Source of the DNA: Steromphala cineraria
Taxonomy: Eukaryota > Mollusca > Gastropoda > Trochida > Trochidae
Direction of reading: 5' to 3'
NCBI GenBank assembly: GCA_916613615.1
Contig: OU744721.1
Coordinates: 72,359,060-72,423,059 of the forward strand
DNA: 64,000 nucleotides
Shown: piece after piece, positions 38,013 to 48,648 of the stretch
How positions within the stretch are numbered: position 1 is the first letter of the stretch
Layout of the letters: each line of letters starts with the position of its first letter
Notes under the pieces: generated by a model
The model's database searches: none
What the model saw: the letters and a program-made list of their open reading frames with translations, nothing else
What the model was told of the DNA's origin: nothing
Program-made: the position numbers and the translations under genes

Positions 38013-38880
38013 AAATATAGCCGCAAGCGGCGACAACAGGATTCAGCCGCATCAACATCCTGTTCAGTACAAAGATAAACATGTCAGGAGTCAGTCCTGA
38101 ACATTTCAGCAAGTTCTGCTGACGAGTTTAGCTTCAGGAGCATTTTTAGCAATTTCCGACATTTTTTCTGTCGACTTTGATCAAACATTCTGAACGAAAA
38201 TGATTGTTCGCGATCGATGTTTTGATAGATTCCTATTGTATATATATTTGTCTTACATTCCTGAAAAAATTGCATAAATCTGAGTCCAACTTTTTGAGTT
38301 AACGCCCTTTGAAAATGACACCTTGTCCTAAGTCACCCAACTTTGAACACGTATAGCGCAAAAACTATTTAAGGTAGAGTCTTGTTCGAGGGTATCCTTT
38401 AATGTCCAATGCCTTAGCTACAACATACCAAAGATTCAGCTCTCTGTTGCAAGTATCTTCAGAGGAGTTGATCCTCAAAGGTGCAAGGGGTCCGGAAATT
38501 CTGAAAAGTGGAAAAATCCAATATGGCGGCCAAACCACGTGACCTACGACTTCGTCCTGATTGCCTTTTTTGCTTAGAATGTCATTGTCCATCTCTATGT
38601 AAAATTTCAAATCTCTAGCTGCATTTTGAAAAAAAATCCCATGTTAATTTCTCGAACTTGGATTCGACTATGACCTTTTACTTCTCGACCGATTTCGCCA
38701 AAAAGCTTATTAGAGCCTCTTCTCATAGAGGGCTATCAGTGTACAAAATTTCATTGTCCTAGCATCAGCCGTATTGGCTGAATCGAGGTCACAAAATCGC
38801 TGGAATAAAAAAAAAAAAAAAAAATAATAAAACACGCCAATAACAATAAGGATTCAGCCTTAAGGCTGAATCCTTAATAA
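38013..38880 (+). mobile_element. Second-family element with perfect 28-base terminal palindrome
   Basis: It begins directly after the hairpin of unit 5 with GCCGCAAGCGGC (38020-38031) and, seven bases later, AGGATTCAGCC (38038-38048). The body contains blocks homologous to units 3 and 9. It ends with an A-rich tract, CAATAACAATA and a perfect 28-base palindrome at 38848-38875 made of AAGGATTCAGCC, TTAA-type centre and its complement. The left palindrome arm repeats the 5' motif. The plan is the same as in the main family, with different sequences at both ends. Confidence 0.75.
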
Positions 38881-38987
38881 TCACGATAATAACAATAGGT
38901 CTTCTAGACTTTCGTCTTGAAGACCTAATAATAATAATAATCCGGATAATAACAATAGGTCTTCTAGACTTTCGTCTTGAAGACCTA
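38881..38987 (+). repeat. Two hairpin modules between second-family element and unit 6
   Basis: Hairpins at 38897-38926 and 38957-38986, each preceded by AATAACAAT. Arms AGGTCTTC and GAAGACCT with an inner AGAC/GTCT stem and a TTTC loop. They carry no unit body and look like free-standing copies of the 3' module. Confidence 0.85.
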
Positions 38988-40571
38988 ACTAGGATTGACG
39001 CGTCAATACTTAGGTCTTCAAGATTCCTGTTTGACCTTCACACAGTGTTTGACCTTCGCATGACTTTTTGTCTTAGAGGTAAACAGTAACTAATACATTA
39101 TCAAAATGACGAAATTCCACTTGATATTCAGTGTTAAAGACTTTTTATAAAAATTCATCATGGTGGCCAAAGTCAGCTATGACACCATTCTTCAGAGAAT
39201 ATTATTCCTAGTAGCAGAACAAAACTTGGTTAAATTATCTCTCACCGTTTTCGAGATACATGTGATTAAACATTGTAATGTAAAGAAAACACTGAAATTT
39301 GAAGATTTTTTTACCCCTACTCCATGTTGGTCCTTCTAGCTCCTTAACTATCAACATTTTTATGATAAAGTACAACTTAGCAAAAGTTGAGCGTGGAATA
39401 GCATATGTGAAAATACAATAAATTTAAAGCTATCTTTCTTACTAAAGAAACTGTGGAACTTTGAAATGTGCTAAAAATGGCAATTTTCCAAAAATCGCAA
39501 TATTCAAGGACTGATCATGGACAGAAATTTTTTAATCATGACTTGCCGATATTTTTTTCTGTCTACTCATTACATCTGCTTAACAAAACATCAATGATTA
39601 AATTTCTATCTGTAACAGTTTTGAAACTAAAATTCTCAAAGTAAAATAACCCTCGAAAAATGGTAAAATCGCCGAAAAATGTAAAAAATCTCTTTATGTC
39701 CACATATTTCCTTTAAAATCAACTTTTATATAATAATGACCTGTGGTGAACTTGTTCATCTATCATTGTAGAACAGAATGCATCCAACAGATTTCATTTT
39801 TGACATTTCCTTACAGAGTGGTGCCCCTTTGAACGTGACGCAGAAAAATCTTTTTTTTCGAAAGATCGTTTTTGAAAGTGCTGTAGCTCAAAAACCGCTA
39901 AAAGTAGATGCCTTAAAGGGGGTATCCTTTAAACAGCTTTCACTCAGCTTTCAAATGAGCTATAGTATGATTTTATATGTATCGTAGTTAGTGAGGAGAA
40001 GATTTTCAAAGACGCGTACCGTCAGAACCGCGAAATGTCGCTAAAATTTCAGTTTTTCGAAAATAGAAAAAAATCTATTTATACGGCCGAAAACTGCTAT
40101 GGGCTTAACCGATGGGGAGTGTTGTTGCCCACATTTTGGTGAAAGTTTTATGCAATTATCTCCCATAGTTACCGAGAAATTGATGTTTAAAGTTTTGACT
40201 TTAAGGGGAGATAACTCAAAAACGAATTCGAAATTTAAAAATCGCCCACGTCATTCCATAGATAAGGTCATACTCTACAATCCCTGAAAGTTTCATGAAC
40301 ATCGGCTCGTCAATAAGGTCAGAAATGCTGACAGAAAAAACGTCCAAATAATAATAATAATAAGAATCCGGATAATAACAATAGGTCTTCAGACTTTCGT
40401 CTTGAAGACCTAATAATAATCCGGATAATAACAATAGGTCTTCAGACTTTCGTCTTGAAGACCTAATAAAAATCCGGATAATAACAATAGGTCTTCCAGA
40501 CGTAGTCTTGAAGACCTAATAATAATCCGGATAATAACAATAGGTCTTCTAGACTTTGTCTTGAAGACCTA
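38988..40571 (+). repeat. Array unit 6
   Basis: 1584 bases. The 5' half is near-identical to unit 2; the middle segment is of the other type, as in units 1, 7 and 8. The 3' end carries four 53-base hairpin modules in tandem. Confidence 0.85.
40357..40571 (+). repeat. Tandem cluster of four 53-base hairpin modules
   Basis: Hairpins at 40383-40411, 40436-40464, 40489-40517 and 40542-40570, an exact 53-base period. Each module is AATCCGGATAATAACAAT followed by the hairpin AGGTCTTC...AGAC-loop-GTCT...GAAGACCT. The third has loop GTA and the fourth TTT in place of TTTC, while both stems are kept. Confidence 0.92.
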
Positions 40572-41943
40572 ACTAGGATTGACGCGTCAATACTTAAGTC
40601 TTCAAGATTCCTCTTTGACCTTCACATAGTGTTTGACCTTCACATGACTTTTTGTCTAACAGGTAAAGAGTAACTAATATATTATCAAAATGACCAAATT
40701 CCACTTGACATGCAGTGTTAAAGACTTTTCAGAAAAATTCATCATGGTGGCCAATGTCAGCTATGACACCATTCTTCAGAGAATATTATTCCAAGTAGCA
40801 GAAAAAATTTGGTTAAATTATCTCTCACCGTTTTCGAGATACATGTGATTTAACATTGTAATGTAAAGAAAACACTGAAATTTGAAGATTTTTTTACCCC
40901 TACTCCATGTTGGTCCTTCTATCTCCTTAACTACCAACATTTTTATGATAAGGTACAACATAGCAAACGTTGTGCTTGGAATGGCGTATGTGAAACTATA
41001 ATCAATTAAAAGATATCTTTATTAATAAAGAAACTGTGGAACCTTGAAATGTGCTAAAAATGAGGATTTTCCAAATATTGCAATATTCAAGGACCGGTCA
41101 TGGACATAAATTTGTTTATCATGACCTGTTGATATTTGTTTCCGTCTACTCATTACATCTGCTTCACAAAACATCAATGATACAATTTCTATCTGTAACA
41201 GTTTTGAAACTAAAATTCTCAAAGTAAAATAACCCTCGAAAAATGTTAAAACTGCCAAAAAATGAAAGAAAATTGTTTATGTTCACATAGTTCCTTTATT
41301 ATCAACTTTTATATAATAAGGACCTGAAGTGAACTTGGTCAACAATCTTTGTAGAACAGAATGCATTAAGCAGATTTCATTTTTGACATTTCCTTACAGA
41401 GTAGTGCCCCTTTGAACGCGACGCGTCAAAATCCTTTTTTTCGAAAGATCGTTTTTGAAATCGCTGTAGCTCAAAAACCGTTCAAAATAGAGGTCAAGTT
41501 TGGGGGGTTCCTTTACACAGCATTGTTTCAGCTTTAAAATGAGCTATAGCATGCGTCTGTATGTATCGTAGTTAGTGAGGAGAAGAATTTCAAAGACGCG
41601 TACCGTCAGAACCGCGAAATTTCACCAAAATTTCAGTTTTTCGAAAATAGCAAAAAATCTATTTATACGGCTGAAAACCGCTATGGGCTTAATCGATGGG
41701 GAATGTTGTTGCCCACATTTTGGTGAAAGTTTTATGCAGTTATCTCCTATAGTTACTGAGAAATTGAGGTTTGAAGTTTTTCCTTTAAGGGGAGATAACT
41801 CAAAAACAAAATCGAAATTCAAAAATCTGGCTCGAGATGCACTAAGTTAGGACACAAGCTACAATCCCTGAAAATTTCATCAAAATCGGCTGATTCGTTA
41901 AGGCTGTATGGCTTGGACAAATTTGGTACAAATAATAATAATA
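40572..41943 (+). repeat. Array unit 7
   Basis: 1372 bases, closely matching unit 1 throughout. The head has one change (AAGTCTTC for AGGTCTTC). It ends in (TAA)n with no hairpin. Confidence 0.85.
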
Positions 41944-43367
41944 ACTAGGATTGACGCGTCAATACTTAGGTCTTCAAGATTCCTGTTTGACCTTCACACA
42001 GTGTTTGACCTTCACATGACTTTTTGTCTAAGAGGTAAACAGTAGCTAATAAATTATCAAAATGACCAAATTCCACTTGATATTCAGTGTTAAAGACTTT
42101 TCAGAAAAATTCATCATGGTGGCCAATGTCAGCTTTGACACCATTCTTCAGAGAATATTATTGCTAGTAGCAGAAAAAAAATTTGGTTAAATTATCTCTC
42201 ACCGTTTTCGAGATACATGTGATTTAACGTTGTAATGTAAAGAAAACACTGAAATTTGAAGATTCTTTTACCCCTACTCCATGTTGGTCCTTCTATCTCC
42301 TTAACTATCAACATTTTTATGATAAAGTACAACATAGCAAAAGTTGTGCTTGGAATGACGTATGTGAAAATACAATCAATTAAAAGATATCTTTCTTAAT
42401 AAAGAAACTGTGGAACCTTGAAATGTGCTTAAAATGAGGATTTTCACAAAATCGCAATATTCAAGGACTGGTCATGCACAGAAAAAAATTTATCATGACT
42501 TGTTGATATTTTTGTTGTCTACCCATTACATCTGCTTCACAAAACATCAACGATTAAATTTCTATCTGTAACAGTTTTTAAACTAAAATTCTCAAAGTAA
42601 AATAACCCTCGAAAAATTAAAAAATTGTAAAAATGTAAAAATGAAGTTTATGTCCAATTATTTCCTTAAATATCAACTTTTATATCATAATGATCTGTAC
42701 CGAATATGTTGCACAATCATTGTAGCACAGAATGCAGCAAACAGATCTTTGAAATAACATTTCCTAAGAGAGCAGTGCCCCTTTGAACTTGACGCAGAAA
42801 AATAATTTTTTTCAAAAGTTCATTTTTGAAATTGCTGTAGCTCAAAAACCGCTGAAAATAGAGGGCAGGTTTGGGGGATTAGTTTTTGAAGCGTTCATCT
42901 GGCTTTAAAATGAGCTATAGCATGCATCTGTATCTATTGTAGTTAGTGAGGAGAAGATTTTCAAAGACGCGTACCGTCAGAACCGCAAAATTTAAGAAAA
43001 TGTTCAGTTTTTCGAAAATAGCAAAAAATCTATTTATACGGCCGAAAACCGCTATAGGCTTAATCGATGGGGAATGTTGTTGCCCACATTTTGGTGAAAG
43101 TTTTATGAAATTATCTCCCTTAGTTACCGAGAAATTGAGGTTTGAAGTTTTTCCTTTAAGGGGAGATAACTCAAAAACGAAAGCGAAATTCAAAAATCGC
43201 CCTCGTCATTCACTAAGTTGAGGAACAAGCTACATTCCCTGAAAATTTCATGAAATTCAATTAAGAGGGGAAGGCTGTACAGTTGACACAAAATCGGTAC
43301 AAATAATAATAATAATAAAAATTCGGATAAAAACAATAGGTCTTCAGACTTTCGTCTTGAAGACCTA
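41944..43367 (+). repeat. Array unit 8
   Basis: 1424 bases. Standard head and 5' segment, middle segment of the unit 1 type but more diverged. It ends in (TAA)n, a variant CGGATAAAAACAAT and one hairpin at 43338-43366. Confidence 0.85.
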
Positions 43368-44502
43368 ACTAGGATTGACGCGTCAATACTTAGGTCTTCA
43401 AGATTCCTGTTTGACCTTCACACAGTTTTTGACCTTCACATGACTTTTTGTCTAAGAGGTAAACAGTAGCTAATACATTATCAAAATGACCAAATTCCAC
43501 TTGATATTCAACATTAAACGCTTTACCGAATATTCATCATGACTGCAATCATCTCAGGTTCTACAGTCTTGTTGCTGCCTGATGATAGATACAACATTTC
43601 CTAGTGTTTTATTGCTAATGAACAAAAAAAATTCAATCATTTTTATATCAGAATCATTTTAAACAAAAGTAGGATTGACCACATTTAAATACTCCAAAAT
43701 CAATGTTAATGTTTAATCTAATTTTAATGAGATTTATCAAAGATTGTATGTTCTTTTGGCTTTCATATGATATATAGAACAAATATGTATCACGTGTCGT
43801 AGGTTAACAAGGATTTTTCAAACATACCCACCAAAACACCCGTTTTCAAAAATGCAAAGTTTGACCCTTCCTCGTGACCGGAAATCACTGTTCGCGATCG
43901 ATTTTATTCTTTTATTTTGAAGACCTTGCTCATGTCTAACTCTCATGCAAAAATCATTAAGTTCTATGGTCTGGTTTTTGAGTTATCTGCCCTTGAAGTT
44001 GGCGATTTTTCGATTTTGGTCAACTTTGAAAGGTCACAGCACAAAATGTATTAATGTTAGCACCAATATTTTTCTATAACTTTTATGTACAATACTTCAG
44101 CTACATACAGTATGAATTTCAGCTCTCTATTGCAAGTATCTTCAGAGGAGAAGATTCTCAAAGGCGGGTGGGGTCGGAAACGGTCAAAAATGCACTAAAA
44201 GCAAGATGGCGGACAAACCACGTGACCTACGAATTTGTCCTGATTTCCTTTTTTTCATCATTTTTCATTGCGTATCTTTTGAAAAAAAATTTAAGTCTCT
44301 AAGTGCATTTTGAAAAAAAAATCAATGTTAAATTTTCGATTTTTGATTCGAACTGGACCTTTAATGAATGAACCGATTTTGCCCAAAAGCTTCGCATGTC
44401 TATTCCAGGGTAAAATCTACAGTCCCTGAAAGTTTTATGAAAATCGGCTCGTTAATACGTTCAGAAATGGAGGAACAAAAAAACGTCCAAATAATAATAA
44501 TA
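43368..44502 (+). repeat. Array unit 9 (variant body)
   Basis: 1135 bases. Sister copy of unit 3 over its whole length, with scattered substitutions and small indels. It ends in (TAA)n. Confidence 0.85.
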
Positions 44503-45873
44503 ACTAGGATTGACGCGTCAATACTTAGGTCTTCAGATTCCTCTTTGACCTTCACATACTGTTTGACCTTCACATGACTTTTTGTCTAAGAGGTAAACAG
44601 TAGCTAATACATTATCAAAATGACCAAATTCCACTTGTTATTCAGTGTTAAAGACTTTTTAGAAAAATTCATCATGGTGGCCAATGTCAGCTATGACACC
44701 ATTCTTCAGAGAATATTATTCCTAGTAGCAGAAAAACATTTGGTTAAATTATCTCTCTCCGTTTTCGAGATACATGTGATTTAACGTTGTAATGTAAAGA
44801 AAACAGTGAAATTTGAACATTTTTTACCCCTACTCCATTATGGTCCTTCTATCTCCTTAACTATCAAAATTTTTATGATAAAGTACAACATAACAAAAGT
44901 TGTGCTTGGAATGGCGCATGTGGAAGTCTAATCAATTATAAGATATCTTTCTTAATAAAGAAACTGTGGAACTTTGAAATGTGCTAAAAATGCAAATTTT
45001 CCGAAAATCGCAATATTCAAGTAATTGTCATGGACAGAAAAAAAATTATCATCACTTGTTGATATTTTTCTCCGTCTACTCATTACATCTGCTTCACAAA
45101 ACATCAATGATAAAATTTCTATCTGTAACAGTTTTGAAACTAAAATTCTCAAAGTAAAATAACCCTCGAAAAATGTTAAAATTGCCGAAAAATGTAAAAA
45201 ATCTGTTTATGTCCACATATTTCCTTTAATATCAACTTTTATATGATAATGATCTGTAGTGAATTTCTTCAACTATCATCGTAGAAGAGAATGCATCAAA
45301 TAGATTTCTTACTTGACAATTCCTTACAGAGTAACCTCCCTTTGAAAGTAACACGAAAAATGACCCTTTAAAAAAATGTCGAATTTCAAGGGCAGATAAC
45401 TCAAGTCACAGATCGAAATTTAAAATTTCGCCACGTAGACTTTCTTACACACTCATAAAGCTTTCTAACGAGCTATCACACTAGTCTGTAAGTATTTCCG
45501 TTTGTGAGGAGAAGATTTTTAAAGACGCATACCGTCAGAACCTTGAAATTTCACAAAATTTTAAGTTTTTCGAAAATAGCAAAAAATCTATTTATACGGC
45601 CGAAAACGGCATAGGGTGCATTCGATGGGGAATAATGTTGCCCACATTTTGGTGAAAGTTTTAAGAAATTATCTCCCATAGTTACCGAGAAATTGAGGTT
45701 TGAAGTTTTTCCTTTAAGGGGAGATAACTCAAAAAGAAAATCAAAATTCGAAAATCTGGCTCGGCACAAATCTAAGTTAGGGGACTTTCTAGAATCCCTG
45801 AAATTTTCATGCAAATCGGCTCATCAATAAGGTCAGAAATGGTGGAACAAAAAACGTACAAATAATAATAATA
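44503..45873 (+). repeat. Array unit 10
   Basis: 1371 bases. Standard head lacking two A bases in the AGGTCTTCAAGA motif, 5' segment as in unit 1, middle segment of the unit 2 type, 3' third of the GTGCATTCGATGGGG type. It ends in (TAA)n. Confidence 0.85.
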
Positions 45874-47181
45874 ACTAGGATTGACGCGTCAATACTTAGG
45901 TCTTCAAGATTCCTCTTTGACCTTCACACAGTGTTTGACCTTCACATGACTTTTTGTCTAAGAGGTCTTGTTTATCCACATACAAAGATGTATGTTTTGT
46001 TTTGATAACTTAAATTGTAATGGAGTAATGAATTTTGGAACTAGATTGAAAACACTGAATTTTGAAGATTTTTAGACCCCCTACTCCATGTTGGTCCTTC
46101 TAGCTCCTTAACTATCAACATTTTAATGATAAAGTACAACATAGCAGAAGTTGTGCTTGGAATGGCGTATGTGAAAATACAATCAATTAAAAGATATTGT
46201 TATTAATAAAGAAACTGTGGAACCTTGAAATGTGCTAAAAATGAGGATTTTCCAAAAATCGCAATATTCAAGGACTGGTCATGGACAGATATTTATTTAT
46301 CATCACTTGTTGATATTTTTTCCCGTCTACTCATTACATCTGCTTCACAAAACATCAATGATAAAATTTCTATCTGTAACAGTTTTGAAACTAAAATTCT
46401 CAAAGTAAAATAACCCTTGAAAAATGTCAAAATCGCCGAAAAATGTAAAAAATCTCTTTATGTCCACATATTTCCTTTAATATCAACTTTTATATAATAA
46501 TGAACTGAAGTGAACTTGTTCAACTATCTTTGTAGAACAGAATGCATTAAACAGATCTTATTTTTGACATTTCCTTACAGAGTAATGTCCCTTTGAACGT
46601 AACACGAAAAATGAACCTTAAAAAAAAAGTCGAATTTCAAGGGCAGATAACGAGAGTCACAGGTCGAAATTTTATATTTCGCCAAAAAAACTTTTTTACA
46701 CACTCATTAAGCTTTCTAACGAGCTATCACACTAGTCTGTAAGTATTGCCGTTTGTGAGGAGAAGATTTTTAAAGACGCGTACCGTCAGAATCGTGAAAT
46801 TTCACAAAATTTTCAGTTTTTCGAAAATAGCAAAAAATCTATTTATACGGCCGAAAACGGCATAGGGTGCATTCGATGGGGAATAATGTTGCCCTCATTT
46901 TGGTGAAAGTTTTAAGAAATTATCTCCCATAGTTACCGAGAAATCGAGGTTTGAAATTTTTCCTTTAAGGGGAGATAACTCAAACACAAAATCGAAAATC
47001 GAAAATCTGGCTCCCCACAAATCTAAGTTAGGGGACCCTCTACAACCCCTGAAATTGTCATGCAAATCGTATCACTAATAAGGTCAGAAATGGTGGAACA
47101 AAAAAACGTCCAAATAATAATAATAATAATAATCCGGACGATAACAATAGGTCTTCAGACTTTCGTCTTGAAGACCTAATA
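45874..47181 (+). repeat. Array unit 11
   Basis: 1308 bases. Alternative 5' segment (CTTGTTTATCCACATAC), middle segment of the unit 2 type, 3' third near-identical to unit 5. It ends in (TAA)n and one hairpin at 47149-47177. Confidence 0.85.
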
Positions 47182-48648
47182 ACTAGGATTGACGCGTCAA
47201 TACTTAGGTCTTCAAGATTCCTCTTTGACCTTCACATACTGTTTGACCTTCACATGACTTTTTGTCTAAGAGGGCTTGTTTATCCACATACAAAGATGTA
47301 TGTCGTGTTTTGATAACTCAAATAGTAATGGAGAAATGAATTTTGGAACTTTATTGAAAACACTGAAATTTGAAGATTTTTAGACCCCTACTCCATGTTG
47401 GTCCTTCTAGCTCCTTAACTATCAACATTTTTATGATAAAGTGTAACATAGCAAAAGTTGTGCCTGATATAGCGCATGTAAAAATACAATCAATTTAAAG
47501 ATATGTTTCTGTGTAAAGTAACTGTGGAACTTTGAAATGTGCCAAAAATGAGGATTTTCAAAAATCAGCAATATTCAAGGACAGGTCATGGACAGAAAAA
47601 AAATTATCACGACTTGTTCATATTTTTTACTGTTTACTCAATTCATCTGCTTCACAAAACATCAACGATAAAATTTCTATCTGTAGCAGTTTTGAAACTA
47701 AAATTCTCAAAGTAAAATAACCCTCGAAAAATGTTAAAATCGCCGAAAAATGTAAAAAGGCTCTTCATGTCCACATATTTCCTTTAATATCAACTTTTAT
47801 ATGATAATGATCTGTAGTGAATTTGTTCAACTATCATTGTAGAACAGAATGCATCAAACAGATTTCTTATTTGACATTTCCTTACAGAGAAACCTCCCTT
47901 TGAAAGTAACACGAAAAATGACCCTTCAAAAAAATGTCGAATTTCAAGGGCAGATAACTCAAGTCACAGGTCGAAATTTAAAATTCCGGCCAGAAAACTT
48001 TTTAACACACTAATTAAGCTTTCTAACGAGCTATCACACTAGTCTGTAAGTATTGCCGTTTGTGAGAAGAAGATTTTTAAAGACGCGTACCGTCAGAACC
48101 GTGAAATTTCACAAAATTTTCAGTTTTTCGAAAATAGCAAAAAATCGATTTATACGGCCGAAAACCGCTATGGGCTTAATCGATGAGGAATGTCGTTGCC
48201 CACATTTTGGTGAAAGTTTTATGAGATTATCTCCCATAGTAACCGAGAAATTGAGGTTTGAAGTTTTGACTTTAAGGGGAGATAACTCAAAAACAAAATG
48301 GAAATTCGAAAATCTGGCTCGACACAAATCTAAGTTAGGGGACCCTCTACAACCCCTGAAATTTTCATGCAAATCGTATGACTAATAAGGTCAGAAATGG
48401 TGGAACAAAAAAACGTCCAAATAATAATAATAAAAATCCGGACGATAACAATAGGTCTTCAGACTTTCGTCTTGAAGACCTAATAAAAATCCGGATAATA
48501 ACAATAGGTCTTCCAGACGTAGTCTTGAAGACCTAATAATTCGGATAAAAACAATAGGTCTTCAGACTTTCGTCTTGAAGACCTAATAATAATAAAAATT
48601 CGGATAAAAACAATAGGTCTTCAGACTTTCGTCTTGAAGACCTAATAA
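47182..48648 (+). repeat. Array unit 12
   Basis: About 1467 bases. The first 0.9 kb is near-identical to unit 5; the 3' third switches to the GGGCTTAATCGATG type. It ends in four hairpin modules. The array stops here against a LINE in the opposite orientation. Confidence 0.85.
48437..48648 (+). repeat. Second tandem cluster of four hairpin modules
   Basis: Hairpins at 48453-48481, 48506-48534, 48556-48584 and 48615-48643. The second has the GTA loop also seen in the third module of the 40.4-kb cluster, so the clusters are related copies. The last two have CGGATAAAAACAAT in place of CCGGATAATAACAAT. Confidence 0.92.

Larger units (their letters stand above)
30899..48648 (+). repeat. Array of twelve head-to-tail hairpin-tailed elements plus one second-family element
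   Basis: Twelve copies of a unit head (CTAGGATTGACGCGTCAAT followed by ACTTAGGTCTTCAAGATTCC) occur at 30918, 32291, 33822, 34963, 36699, 38988, 40572, 41944, 43368, 44503, 45874 and 47182. All are on the + strand. Each unit ends in (TAA)n, with or without hairpin modules, directly before the next head. The array starts at a (TAA)n tract at 30899 and ends where a LINE tail begins. Bodies share common blocks such as CAGTTTTTCGAAAATAG, TATACGGCCGAAAAC and GGGGAGATAACTC. I see no credible protein. My reading is a family of non-autonomous mobile elements accumulated by insertion into each other's tails, later shuffled by recombination. Confidence 0.85.

Noticed and set aside
30899..48648. Array looked at first like an integron cassette array (units separated by imperfect hairpins)
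   Set aside because: Units have no cassette genes, no integrase is present, hairpins lack attC core sites and the window is clearly eukaryotic. Only the visual layout is similar.
30899..48648. CRISPR array
   Set aside because: The repeating unit is over 1 kb, and the 53-base modules have no variable spacers of constant length.
30899..48648. Hammerhead-type self-cleaving ribozymes as the reason for tandem units
   Set aside because: I looked for a CTGATGA core followed by a stem and GAAA near unit borders and saw none. A covariance-model search would settle it.
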